Assembly: GCA_910575265.1 (NCBI GenBank)
Contig: CAJTEA010000005.1
Coordinates: forward strand, 1-64,000
Reading direction: 5' to 3'
Source: Oscillospiraceae bacterium
Lineage (GTDB): Bacteria; Bacillota; Clostridia; Oscillospirales; Oscillospiraceae
DNA: 64,000 nucleotides
This document shows, in pieces, positions 24,644 through 33,574 of the stretch. Position numbers and translations under genes: made by a program. A model generated the notes under the pieces. The model saw only the letters and a list, made by a program, of their open reading frames with translations, made no database searches and had not been told where the DNA came from. Numbering within the stretch: the first letter of the stretch is position 1; each line of letters begins with the position of its first letter.

Positions 24644-25259
24644 CGCTGACGCCCAGCTTCCTGAGTAAGAATTCCAGAGAACGCAGGTCGGGGGACAGGA
24701 GCAGGTGGCAGGGAACTTCCTTGCCGTCACACACGAAATTACCGCCGATCGCCATCAGGTAATTGGACATGCCGCCATACTCGGCCATAGGCACCGTCAG
24801 GATGGCTCCCTGCATGTCCACCGCAAAGGCGGGGACGGTCAGCTTGATGTCCAGGTCAGCCAGACCGGACATGGCGTTGATAAAGGTGGAAATCATAATG
24901 TTGCCGATCTCAATCATGGCGGAGCGCTCCAGCTCGGTCAGGTTCTCGTAGCTGTCGATGCTCTCCCCCAGCATGGTACTCAGCACCACGTTGACCAGCT
25001 CCAGCTTCTGAACGGACAGCATAATGCCGCCTACATCACCGCTCATCTTCACCAGAACGCCAGCGGTTACCTCCTCCGGCCCGCCGATCCACTCGATGGC
25101 CTCATTATACTCCATGATGCGCACTTCCGGCAAGGTTATGCTCACCGGGCGGTTCATCATCTGGGACAGGGCGGTAGCGGCGTTTCCGGTGCCGATACTG
25201 CCAATCTCCCGTAAGGTGTCAATCTCCATGGAGGACAACTGCGCATAATCTTTAATCAT
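24636..25259 (-). CDS. cheC: CheY-P phosphatase CheC
   Basis: It dephosphorylates CheY-P. The 207-residue protein has two copies of the family site D/S-x3-E-x2-N. The second is intact (Ser113, Glu117, Asn120). The first has Asp14 and Glu18 but Ser21 in place of Asn, so it may be inactive. In other CheC proteins the second site is the more active one. It overlaps cheD by eight bases, and CheD binding normally raises its activity. FliY upstream is a second CheC-like phosphatase. Confidence 0.93.
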   Translation of the reverse strand: MIKDYAQLSSMEIDTLREIGSIGTGNAATALSQMMNRPVSITLPEVRIMEYNEAIEWIGGPEEVTAGVLVKMSGDVGGIMLSVQKLELVNVVLSTMLGESIDSYENLTELERSAMIEIGNIMISTFINAMSGLADLDIKLTVPAFAVDMQGAILTVPMAEYGGMSNYLMAIGGNFVCDGKEVPCHLLLSPDLRSLEFLLRKLGVSDV

Positions 25260-25274
25260 GTCCTATCTCCCTTC

Positions 25275-26054
25275 TTATCCCGGCAGACCGTTGATTGTCT
25301 GCTCAATCTCATCGGTAGTCTGCACCACCTTCAGCGCGTAGCTGTAGGCCCGCTGGGATTCAATCACCTTGATAAATTCCTGAGCCAGATCCACATTGGA
25401 GGTCTCCAGATAGCCCCGAATGACGGTGCCGGTGCCCAGATACAGGTCGCCGTTCTTTTCAATGGGAATAAACCGGCCGCTGTCCGCGTGGAGCATGCCG
25501 TCGTAGACACGGTAGTCAAACACGCCGATGTTCAGTTCGGCCTTATAGTCCATGGGATCAATAACAATGAAGTTGCCCATGGGGTCCAGAACACAGCGCC
25601 CCTCATTGTCGGACAGCCGCCACTCCTCTGTGGGACCGGGCTCAATCTCCTCCCCGGTGACCGGGTCGATCTCCGGTTCAGCGTCCTCAGCGGGTGGGAC
25701 CTCATACCGGGCCATCACGAACGCGCCGTCCCGGGTGAAGGATATCTCGCCGTCCGTCGGGTCATACAGGGCGAAAAAACCGTCTCCCTGAATGTAAAAG
25801 TCAAAGGTCCGGCCGGTCTCAGCGGGGATACCGGGTTCAAAGTCGATGCTGGCCTTGGCAATCTTGGTTCCGCTGCCCTTGGGAAGCTCCTCCTGATCGA
25901 TGCCCACCACATTGCTGTACATCAGGTGGTGAAATGTGGCCCGCTCCATCTTAAAACCGTAGTTATTCACGTTGGCGATGTTGTTGGCCTGAATATTCAT
26001 GCGCTGATTCTGCATATAAGCACCCACCGCGCCGGTGTAAAAGGACATATTCAT
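25275..26054 (-). CDS. flhP: FlgF/FlgG-family flagellar rod protein (FlhP-like)
   Basis: A 259-residue rod or hook-basal-body protein exported through the flagellar gate. It has the N-terminal rod motif ANNIANVNNYGFK and the C-terminal motif NVDLAQEFIKVIESQRAYSYALKVV. The central domain carries an acidic insertion (about residues 115-140). Paired with a second FlgF/FlgG-type gene 78 bp upstream, as flhO-flhP in Bacillus. I chose 26054 (MNMSFYTG); starts at 26063 or 26048 are possible because the ribosome-binding site is weak. Confidence 0.85.
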   Translation of the reverse strand: MNMSFYTGAVGAYMQNQRMNIQANNIANVNNYGFKMERATFHHLMYSNVVGIDQEELPKGSGTKIAKASIDFEPGIPAETGRTFDFYIQGDGFFALYDPTDGEISFTRDGAFVMARYEVPPAEDAEPEIDPVTGEEIEPGPTEEWRLSDNEGRCVLDPMGNFIVIDPMDYKAELNIGVFDYRVYDGMLHADSGRFIPIEKNGDLYLGTGTVIRGYLETSNVDLAQEFIKVIESQRAYSYALKVVQTTDEIEQTINGLPG

Positions 26055-26131
26055 ATCTCTCACGGCCTTTCTTATATCACTCGGGCGAAGGAATTGTGCC
26101 TACGTCCGTTGTCCGCTCTGTTATGGACTTC

Positions 26132-26884
26132 TTAGATTCTACCCAGGTCGTTCACCGCGCGCTTGATGACCTCGTCGTAAATCTGGCTCATCTGGGCGGC
26201 ACTCTGGAGGGCCCGCTGGGTGGTAATCATATCCACCATCTCCCGAACCAGCTCTACATTGGAGCGTTCCACCCACTTGTTCATAATAGTCGCTTCCTCG
26301 TTGAGCTGGGCGCCGTCGCCGGTAAACAGACCATAAGGAGTGCGCTCCAGCGCCTGGTTGTCCTCAAACATATAGACCCCCAGGGTTCCCAGATATTCCC
26401 CGTCCTCAGTGGACAGGTTGCCCTGGCTGTCCGCCGTCAGCTTGTCGGTGGGCAGCTGGATGGGATTGCCCGCATCATCCAGCACCCGGCCCAGCTCGGA
26501 CAGACACAGATACCCCTCGTTGTCCAGGGTAAAGCTGCCCGCCCGGGTGTAGGCCACCCCGTCGCCGGTGTCAATGGCGAAGAAGCCCTCCCCCACGATG
26601 GCAAAATCCAGGGGCAGATTGGTCTCCTCATAGGAGCCCTGGGTAAAGTCCGTGTACAGCTGATCCGGCGCCAGAATGTGGCTCTGATAGGTCTCCATGG
26701 TCTCGTAAGGGTACTTGATCTTGTTGCCGATACGGGTTACCATCACCTCGTCAAAGGTCCGGTCGGTGTACTGCTCGGTCTTATAGCCCGCGGTGGAAAT
26801 GTTGGTCATATTGTTGGCAATCACGTCCAGCCGCCGCCCCTGGGAGAGCATCCCGGAGGTCAGGTTATAAAATCCCTTCATCAT
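26132..26884 (-). CDS. flhO: FlgF/FlgG-family flagellar rod protein (FlhO-like)
   Basis: A 250-residue distal-rod-type protein with ANNMTNISTAGYK at the N-terminus and NVELVREMVDMITTQRALQSAAQ at the C-terminus. It is made between fliA and the second rod gene. FlgG and FlgF are hard to tell apart from sequence alone; I follow the Bacillus flhO-flhP order. The ATG follows a GAGG-type site. Confidence 0.87.
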   Translation of the reverse strand: MMKGFYNLTSGMLSQGRRLDVIANNMTNISTAGYKTEQYTDRTFDEVMVTRIGNKIKYPYETMETYQSHILAPDQLYTDFTQGSYEETNLPLDFAIVGEGFFAIDTGDGVAYTRAGSFTLDNEGYLCLSELGRVLDDAGNPIQLPTDKLTADSQGNLSTEDGEYLGTLGVYMFEDNQALERTPYGLFTGDGAQLNEEATIMNKWVERSNVELVREMVDMITTQRALQSAAQMSQIYDEVIKRAVNDLGRI

Positions 26885-26912
26885 AGCAGATAACTCCTCT
26901 CGTCCCCGGCGC

Positions 26913-27731
26913 TCACTTGCCGCCGGTCATATACTGGTTCATATACAGCTTCAGCTTCTGGATGGCCCGGGAGTGGAGCTGGGAGATGCGGGGCTCACTG
27001 ACCTCCATCACCTGGGCGATCTCCTTCATGCTGAGATTTTTGTGGTAGTAGAGAGAAATGACCGTCTGCTCATTCTCCCGCAGAGAACCGATCGCTTTCG
27101 TCAAAGTATCCAGCATCTCCTGACGGAGCATGGAATCCTCCGGCCGGCTGTCGAAGGATCCGTCGGGCAGCTCCGCTCCGCCGTTCTGCTCCCGGTCCTC
27201 AAAGAGGGCGTCCAGAGAGAGGACGTTGCACATGGAGGAATTTGCCAGATCCTCCTGATACTGGTCCTGAGACAGGCCCAGGCGCCGCGCCATCTCCTCA
27301 TCCGTGGGATAACGCCCCAGTTCGGCAAACAGCTCGGCGCTGGCCTGGTCAATATCCCGGGCCTTGCGCCGCACGCTGCGGGGTACCCAGTCCTGCCGCC
27401 GGGCCAGATCAATCACCGCCCCCCGGATGCGCTTGGACACATAGGTCTCAAATTTGATCCCTTTGTTAGGGTCAAACTTATCCACCGCTCCGGCAAGGGT
27501 AATCAGCCCCTCGTTGACGATATCGTCCACCTGAGCGAAACTGCTGTACACCCCCCGCACCTGAAGCGCGATAGTCTTGACCAGCCCGATATACCGCATC
27601 ACCAGCGGCCACTTCAGATCCTGGTCGCCCGTCTCCTTATAGGTCTGAAACAGCTCCTCGGGGGACATGGCATCCAGTTCCTCCCGGGTCCAGCCCTGTC
27701 CCGCCTGACTGCTGGCCGCCGCGCCGCTCAT
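26913..27731 (-). CDS. fliA: RNA polymerase sigma-28 factor FliA (SigD)
   Basis: It directs RNA polymerase to late flagellar and chemotaxis promoters. The 272-residue protein has region 2 (DDIVNEGLITLAGAVDKFDPNKGIKFETYVSKRIRGAVID), region 3 and a region 4 helix-turn-helix (SMKEIAQVMEVSEPRISQLHSRA). It overlaps flhA by four bases (ATGA). Its targets in the window are the sigma-28-type promoters before fliD (21319-21345) and the yjfB-like gene (10596-10622). Its antagonist FlgM is at 55490-55792. Confidence 0.95.
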   Translation of the reverse strand: MSGAAASSQAGQGWTREELDAMSPEELFQTYKETGDQDLKWPLVMRYIGLVKTIALQVRGVYSSFAQVDDIVNEGLITLAGAVDKFDPNKGIKFETYVSKRIRGAVIDLARRQDWVPRSVRRKARDIDQASAELFAELGRYPTDEEMARRLGLSQDQYQEDLANSSMCNVLSLDALFEDREQNGGAELPDGSFDSRPEDSMLRQEMLDTLTKAIGSLRENEQTVISLYYHKNLSMKEIAQVMEVSEPRISQLHSRAIQKLKLYMNQYMTGGK

Positions 27732-29848
27732 ACCGCGGCCGCCTTTCGCTCAGGCCGGGCCCGGGCCGTATCCAGAGTGATATTGCCCAGGGACTGAATC
27801 TGTACGTCGCTGGTGATCTCATTGAAGGATAGCACATAGACGCCGGGGTAGAACTGAGACAGCATCCGGCTCAAATAGACGCGGATGACCTGACTGGTGA
27901 GGATAATGGGAGTCTGGGACAGGTCGTTGAACTTTTTCAGGTACTCGCCCAGCTGATTGACGATATTCTGCATCAGGTCGGGACCCATGGCCAGGTAAAT
28001 GCCCTGCTCGTTCTTGGTGAGGGAGCTGATTACCCGCTTCTCCACCTCGGCGTCCAGCGTGACCACCCGAAGCTGTCCGTGCTCGCAGAAGCGGCGGGTA
28101 ATGGTGCGGCTGAGGGCTACGCGGATGTTCTCGCACACCATATCCAGGTCCTTGGTGGTCATCAAGGAGTCCACCGCGGTCTCCAAAATGGTGGCCAGAT
28201 CCCGAATGGGGACGCCCTCCTTCAGGAGATTGCGCAGAACGCGCTCCAGATTGGCGTAGGACAGTACACCGGGAATGGCCTCAGACACCAGCTCAGGGGC
28301 GCTGTTTTTCAGGTTCTCCACCAGCTGGATGACCTCCGCCCGGCCCAGCAGCTCGTAGGCGTGGCGGCGGACCACCTCGCTCATGTGGGTCTGCATGACG
28401 GACAGGGGGTCAATGACGGTGTAGCCGTAAATTTCCGCCATCTCCTTGTTTTCCGGCAGAATCCACCGGGAGGGGATGCCGTAAGCGGGCTCGATGGTCT
28501 CGATGCCGTCGATCTGGCCGCCGGGATTGGTGGGCTCCAGCGCCAGGTAGTAATCCACCAGAATCTCGCCCCGGGCCACCTCCTCCCCCTTGATCTTCAC
28601 CACATACTGGTTGGTACCCAGCGCGGAGGAGTCGTGGAGGCGGATGGAGGGGATCACAAAACCCATGTCCTGGGCGTACTGGCGGCGGAAAATTACGATC
28701 CGGCTGATGAGCTTGCCGCCGCTGCTCTCATCTACCAGGGGAATCAGGCTGTAGCCGAACTCCATCTCAATGGGGTCCACGGTGAGCAGCCCATATACAT
28801 TATTGATGTCCTTATAATAGTCTGTCTCACTGGGCACAGCCGACATATCCGTCGCTGCTGGCTCCTCCGCCTGAACCATCTCGGCTGCTTTCTCCCGGTC
28901 CAGCCGGCTTATCATGAGATACCCGAATACAGACAGGGCTACGCCTACGATGAGCAGCGGAATGGTGGGAGTGCCCGGAATCAGGCCCATCAGCACAAGA
29001 ACAACGCCGGCCGTGAGGATTGCCCGGGGCTGCTTGGCGAACTGGCCGATAATATCCGCGTTCAGGCTTCCCTCCGACACCGAGCGGGTGACGATCATGC
29101 CGGTGGCGGTGGAGATCATCAGCGAAGGCAACTGAGAGACCAGGCCATCGCCGATGGTGGCGATGGAATAGGTCTGAGCCACCGTTCCCAGGTCGCCCAC
29201 GCCGTTGATGGAACCGATAATAATGCCGCCAATCAGGTTGATAGCCGTAATAATCAGCGACATAGTGGCGTCGCCCTTGACGATCTTGGTGGCGCCGTCC
29301 ATAGCACCGTAGAAGTCGGCCTCACGCTGAATCTTTTCCCGGCGCTGGCGGGCCTGCTGCTCATTGATCAAGCCGGAGGAGAGGTCGGCGTCAATAGCCA
29401 TCTGCTTGCCGGGCATGGCGTCCAGGGTAAAGCGGGCGGCAACCTCGGCCACGCGCTCCGCGCCCTTGGTAATGACGATAAACTGCATCAACACAATAAT
29501 ACAGAAGATAATGATACCCAGCACGATGTTGCCCTGAGTGATCAGATTGCCGAAGGTCTGGATCACCGCCGTGCCAGGCGCGCCAGTATTACCCTCAAAC
29601 CTCAGGATGGCCCGGGTGGTGGACACGTTAAGGCCCAGGCGGAACAGGGTAGTAATCAGCAGCAGCGAGGGAAAGATGGAGAATTCCAGCGCGTCTGAAA
29701 TGGTCATGGTGACCATCAGAATTACGATGGACAGCGAGATGTTGGTAATAATCAGAATGTCCAGGATTGCTTCCGGCAGAGGGATGACCAGGAACAGAAC
29801 GATGACCACTACCATAAGCGCTATGCTGTTTTGAAAAATACGCCGCAT
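27728..29848 (-). CDS. flhA: Flagellar export gate protein FlhA
   Basis: A 706-residue core component of the flagellar type III export gate, using proton motive force and docking substrate-chaperone complexes. It has about eight N-terminal transmembrane helices (about residues 1-330), the conserved FHIPEP-type loop region and a cytoplasmic domain (about 350-690). ATG after AAGGG. fliA follows directly; flhF and flhG, which lie here in many Gram-positive operons, are absent. Confidence 0.97.
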   Translation of the reverse strand: MRRIFQNSIALMVVVIVLFLVIPLPEAILDILIITNISLSIVILMVTMTISDALEFSIFPSLLLITTLFRLGLNVSTTRAILRFEGNTGAPGTAVIQTFGNLITQGNIVLGIIIFCIIVLMQFIVITKGAERVAEVAARFTLDAMPGKQMAIDADLSSGLINEQQARQRREKIQREADFYGAMDGATKIVKGDATMSLIITAINLIGGIIIGSINGVGDLGTVAQTYSIATIGDGLVSQLPSLMISTATGMIVTRSVSEGSLNADIIGQFAKQPRAILTAGVVLVLMGLIPGTPTIPLLIVGVALSVFGYLMISRLDREKAAEMVQAEEPAATDMSAVPSETDYYKDINNVYGLLTVDPIEMEFGYSLIPLVDESSGGKLISRIVIFRRQYAQDMGFVIPSIRLHDSSALGTNQYVVKIKGEEVARGEILVDYYLALEPTNPGGQIDGIETIEPAYGIPSRWILPENKEMAEIYGYTVIDPLSVMQTHMSEVVRRHAYELLGRAEVIQLVENLKNSAPELVSEAIPGVLSYANLERVLRNLLKEGVPIRDLATILETAVDSLMTTKDLDMVCENIRVALSRTITRRFCEHGQLRVVTLDAEVEKRVISSLTKNEQGIYLAMGPDLMQNIVNQLGEYLKKFNDLSQTPIILTSQVIRVYLSRMLSQFYPGVYVLSFNEITSDVQIQSLGNITLDTARARPERKAAAV

Positions 29849-29908
29849 GGTGTCATCCCTTCTTCTTTATTCAAACGCCCGAAAAACGGGCTTCGCTCTC
29901 AAATTAAA

Positions 29909-30970
29909 TCAGGCCTTCTGGTCCAGCTTCAGCACGTAGACCAGCACCTCGGCCACCGGGCCGTAAAGATCAGGAGGAATCTCCCGGTTCAGGTCGGTAC
30001 TGTCATAGAGGGCGTGGGCCAGGGGCACATTTTCCACGGTGGAGATTCCATGCTCCTCCGCTACCTTCACAATGCGCAGGGCCAGCTCGTCAATTCCTTT
30101 GGCCAGTACCACAGGGGCGTTGTCCTTGAACTGGTCGTACCGCAGAGCCACGGCGTAGTGAGTAGGGTTACGGATTACCACATCGGCCTGAGGCACCTGC
30201 TGCATCATGCGCTGCTGGGCCCTCTGCCGCTGGATCTGCTTAATCTTGCTCTTAATCTGGGGGTCGCCTTCCATCTGTTTATACTCTTCTTTGATTTCCT
30301 GCTTTGACATTTTCAGCTTACGCTCATAGTCCCACCACTGATACAGATAGTCGAAGAAAGCAATTACCACAAAGGCCACCGCGATCTGTGTCACCAGCGT
30401 GACAATATCCCGAAACAGGATCGAGCAGGACTGGGCCAGATCCATATGCAGGAAGCGGGCAAAGCTCAGAGCCACATTGCGAAAATAGTTATAGATCAGG
30501 GCCAGGAGGATGGTAATTTTCAGGATACTTTTCAGCGCCTCAATCACGCTATTTAAGGAAAACAGCCTTTTCATGCCCTGCAGGGGATTGATCTTGCTGA
30601 ATTTGGGTTTAATGGGTTCGGTGGTCACCAGAAGCTTGGTTTGGAAAAAGGTAACGCCGATCGCCAGCACAGCGGTCACCGCCAGAAAGGGGCCTACCGT
30701 GGTGACAAAGGTCAGAATCGCGGTTTTAAACAGGTCCTGAAAGACCAGGGGGATTGTTGTCAGTGTTTCTGTCCCCATATAGGTAAAGATAACGTTCCAA
30801 AACGCCCGAATCTGCTCTAAAAACAGGCCGCTCATCATCTGGACCATAAAGAGGCTGCCAATGAGGGTGGACACCGCGACGGCGTCTTTACTCATCAGGA
30901 CGTTACCCTTTTTTCGTTCGTCCCGCCGTCTTTTTGGTGTTGCCTTTTCGGTCTTGGAGTCGCCGGCCAT
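29909..30970 (-). CDS. flhB: Flagellar export gate protein FlhB
   Basis: A 353-residue gate protein that switches export from rod/hook to filament substrates. It has four transmembrane helices and a cytoplasmic C-terminal domain with the self-cleaving motif Asn268-Pro-Thr-His271. The N-terminus has the usual basic SKTEKATPKRRRDERKKGN. ATG follows a GGGGGG site. Confidence 0.97.
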   Translation of the reverse strand: MAGDSKTEKATPKRRRDERKKGNVLMSKDAVAVSTLIGSLFMVQMMSGLFLEQIRAFWNVIFTYMGTETLTTIPLVFQDLFKTAILTFVTTVGPFLAVTAVLAIGVTFFQTKLLVTTEPIKPKFSKINPLQGMKRLFSLNSVIEALKSILKITILLALIYNYFRNVALSFARFLHMDLAQSCSILFRDIVTLVTQIAVAFVVIAFFDYLYQWWDYERKLKMSKQEIKEEYKQMEGDPQIKSKIKQIQRQRAQQRMMQQVPQADVVIRNPTHYAVALRYDQFKDNAPVVLAKGIDELALRIVKVAEEHGISTVENVPLAHALYDSTDLNREIPPDLYGPVAEVLVYVLKLDQKA

Positions 30971-31008
30971 ACGTTCATCCCCCCCTTGTCAGCCTGTGTT
31001 TGGTTCCG

Positions 31009-31776
31009 TCAGCCCGACATAAGGGGCAGCAGCCGCTGCAGCGCCAACAGCATCTCGGTCTCCGCCTCCAGCAAAAACTCACCGAACGGGGCCACAAGAA
31101 CCAGCAGAAGCAGCATACCAATGATTACCTTCAGATCAATATTGATCACGAAGATATTGATTTGAGGAATCACCTTCATCAGAATTCCCATCCCCACCTG
31201 CCCCAGCAGCTCCGCGGCCAGAATGGGCATCGCCAGCTTGACACCCAGAATGGTGCAGTCCAGAAACACCTGAATCAGAGCCGCATACAGGTCATCCCCC
31301 AGGGCCACCTGCCCAAAGGGAACGATCCGGCCGGAGTTGGCCATGACGCGGATCAGGGTGTGATGGCCGTTGGCCGCAAAGAACAGCAGAGACATCATGG
31401 CGTTGAGTATATTGGTGGTGGCCGTTACCTGGATACCCGACGCGGGGTCGTAGGTAGAGGCCATGGACAGGCCCATCTGCATATCAATGGTTGCCCCCGC
31501 CATGACAGGGATATAGAAAAAGATGTTGACCACAAGGCCCAGCACATAGCCCAGGAACAGCTCCATCAGGAAGGGGAGGGCAAGGCCCAGGAGGGTATTG
31601 GGGATCACAAGCCCCCTCAGCGGGGTCATAACGTAGACACAGACAGACAGAAGCAGGATAAACCCGGCTCTGACCATGTTCGGAATTCCCCGCCGGCCCA
31701 GGATGGGGTTGAACACGATCATCCCGGTCATACGGCCTGTGACCAGCATAAAGAGGTACAGAGAAGTCCAATCCAT
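31009..31776 (-). CDS. fliR: Flagellar export gate protein FliR
   Basis: A 255-residue membrane protein that assembles with FliP and FliQ into the helical export pore. It has about six hydrophobic helices. Its place between fliQ and flhB is canonical. ATG follows GGGGGAAGG. Confidence 0.95.
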   Translation of the reverse strand: MDWTSLYLFMLVTGRMTGMIVFNPILGRRGIPNMVRAGFILLLSVCVYVMTPLRGLVIPNTLLGLALPFLMELFLGYVLGLVVNIFFYIPVMAGATIDMQMGLSMASTYDPASGIQVTATTNILNAMMSLLFFAANGHHTLIRVMANSGRIVPFGQVALGDDLYAALIQVFLDCTILGVKLAMPILAAELLGQVGMGILMKVIPQINIFVINIDLKVIIGMLLLLVLVAPFGEFLLEAETEMLLALQRLLPLMSG

Positions 31777-31791
31777 GGCATCCTTCCCCCT

Positions 31792-32055
31792 TTACAAGGT
31801 GGCCATCAGTTCAAAAACTCTCCCGGCATAATCCAAAAAAGTCTGCCCCATCCAACCGCCCCCGACCAGGAGGACCAGGATAATCACCGTCATCTTGAGG
31901 ATAAAGCCAAGGGTCTGCTCATGAATCTGGGTAACCGCCTGAAAGATCGCCACGAAAATGCCCACCACCATACTGAGCAACAGCATAGGTCCGGCCATTT
32001 TGATGACAACCCAGATACCTTCCCGCAGGATTTCCACAACAGCGTTTGTATCCAT
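31792..32055 (-). CDS. fliQ: Flagellar export gate protein FliQ
   Basis: An 87-residue protein with two transmembrane helices joined by a short loop (FQAVTQIHEQTLGF), the typical FliQ pattern. It is part of the FliP-FliQ-FliR pore. GGAGGGG precedes the ATG. Confidence 0.95.
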   Translation of the reverse strand: MDTNAVVEILREGIWVVIKMAGPMLLLSMVVGIFVAIFQAVTQIHEQTLGFILKMTVIILVLLVGGGWMGQTFLDYAGRVFELMATL

Positions 32056-32064
32056 GTCCCCTCC

Positions 32065-32739
32065 TTACCCGAAGCCGAAACCCCGTACCAGGGTGCTGAA
32101 CAGCAGCTGCCACCCATCCATCATGATAAACAGCAGCAGCTTAAAGGGGGTGGAGATCATGGAGGGCGGGAGCATAACCATGCCCATAGACATCAGGGTA
32201 GAGGCCACGATCATGTCCATCAGCAGGAAGGGGATGTACAGCAGAAAGCCCAGCATAAAGGCGTGCTTCAGCTCTGTGGTCACAAAGGAGGGAACGATAA
32301 CTGTCAGCGGAAGCTGAATGGCCTCCTCCTCTGTGGTGGGCACCGGAGTGCCTGACATATTGCAGTACAGCTCCATGCTCTCTATCTTCGTCCAGTGTAC
32401 CATGAATTCCTTCAGCGGCACCTGAGCCCGCTGAAAAAACTCCTCCTGGGTGATCTCCTCCGCCTGATAGGGCTCGAAGGCCTCCTCATTGATGGCGTTA
32501 AGAGTGGGAGTCATGGTAAACAGGGTCAGGATCAGGGCCATACCCACCAGCACCATATTGGGCGGAGTCTGCTGAACGCCCATGGCATTGCGCAGAAAGG
32601 AGAACACCACCACATACCGGGTGAAGGAGGTCATCATGATGATCAGCGAGGGCAGAAGCATCATGACGGTGGTGAGGAACAGGATCTCCAAGGCCTGTAC
32701 GCTCTCGCCATTTACATTGATCAGCGCGTCGGTCGGCAT
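32065..32739 (-). CDS. fliP: Flagellar export gate protein FliP
   Basis: A 224-residue pore protein with the conserved MMLLPSLIIMMTSFTRYVVV region and MGMVMLPPSMIS near the C-terminus. It is shorter than the Escherichia coli protein (245) because it lacks the cleaved signal peptide; the ATG with a GAGGTGAGG site supports the short start. fliO precedes it. Confidence 0.95.
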   Translation of the reverse strand: MPTDALINVNGESVQALEILFLTTVMMLLPSLIIMMTSFTRYVVVFSFLRNAMGVQQTPPNMVLVGMALILTLFTMTPTLNAINEEAFEPYQAEEITQEEFFQRAQVPLKEFMVHWTKIESMELYCNMSGTPVPTTEEEAIQLPLTVIVPSFVTTELKHAFMLGFLLYIPFLLMDMIVASTLMSMGMVMLPPSMISTPFKLLLFIMMDGWQLLFSTLVRGFGFG

Positions 32740-32768
32740 CCTTCCTCACCTCGATTCATCACCGGCAC

Positions 32769-33143
32769 TCAGGGTTGTTTTTTCTCTTTCAGCCGCTGCA
32801 TCAGGGCGCGGAAGTCCAGGGGTTTTGCCTGCTCCGGTCCTTCCGGAGGCGTGGGAGGGTTCCAGCTTTCCCCTTCCTCTTTCGTCAGCTCGGCCAGCAG
32901 GGTCAGCCCCGCGGCGGTGCTGCCCAGCAACAGATACCGCTCGCCGACCCGGACCACCAGCAGCGCCTGATCCTTGCCCAGGCCGGCCCGGTCCAGAACC
33001 TCAATCCGGCTGCCGCCGCCCCGGAATACGGCAAAGCCGCCTCCCAGGCTTCTCCCCGCCCAACGGGTAAAGAAATAGGCTCCGGCCATAACCAGGACAA
33101 AGATAATCAGCATACCGGCGGCGGCAAGGACGGGGTTGTCCAT
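32769..33143 (-). CDS. fliO: Flagellar assembly protein FliO
   Basis: A 124-residue protein with one N-terminal transmembrane helix (about 5-27), a small cytoplasmic beta domain (about 45-88, with GERYLLLGST) and a charged, Pro-rich tail. FliO is a scaffold for assembling the FliP ring. It has no clear Shine-Dalgarno and starts 5 nt after the cheY stop codon, so translation is probably coupled to cheY. Confidence 0.85.
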   Translation of the reverse strand: MDNPVLAAAGMLIIFVLVMAGAYFFTRWAGRSLGGGFAVFRGGGSRIEVLDRAGLGKDQALLVVRVGERYLLLGSTAAGLTLLAELTKEEGESWNPPTPPEGPEQAKPLDFRALMQRLKEKKQP

Positions 33144-33148
33144 TGGAA

Positions 33149-33514
33149 TCAGGGTTCGCCGATGATGGAGGTGACTGTCTTCAGCACACGCTCAGGCTTA
33201 AAGGGCTTGACAATGAAGTCCTTGGCGCCGGAACGGATCGCGTCGATGACCATGGTCTCCTGACCCATGGCGGAGCACATGACCACATTGGCGTTGGCGT
33301 CAGTGGCGCGGATGGCCTTCAGGGCCTCCAGGCCGTCCATGTTGGGCATGGTGATATCCATCAGCACCAGGTCGGGCTTCAACTCATTGTACTTCTCCAC
33401 AGCCATAGCGCCGTCCTCGGCCTCATAGATCTCGGCGTAACCAGCCTTGCTCAGGGTGTCCTTAATGACCTTGCGCATAAAAGCAGCGTCGTCAACTGTC
33501 AGAATCTTAGCCAT
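33149..33514 (-). CDS. cheY: Chemotaxis response regulator CheY
   Basis: A 121-residue single receiver domain. The acidic pair Asp8-Asp9, phospho-acceptor Asp53 (in LMDITMPNMDG), Ser in VVMCSAMGQ and Lys in IVKPF are all present. Phosphorylated by CheA, it binds the docking motifs of FliM and FliY at the motor. AAAGGATG precedes the ATG. Three further docking-like motifs occur in the ComFB-domain protein at 22.2-23.1 kb. Confidence 0.95.
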   Translation of the reverse strand: MAKILTVDDAAFMRKVIKDTLSKAGYAEIYEAEDGAMAVEKYNELKPDLVLMDITMPNMDGLEALKAIRATDANANVVMCSAMGQETMVIDAIRSGAKDFIVKPFKPERVLKTVTSIIGEP

Positions 33515-33574
33515 AGTTAACCATCCTTTTTTAAAATACTTAAAATATAATTCTTTTCCTATCTTTACAGGGAA

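Noticed and set aside
28079-29698. 539-codon plus-strand ORF opposite flhA
   Set aside because: Shadow of flhA, with no ribosome-binding site and low-complexity His/Gln composition.
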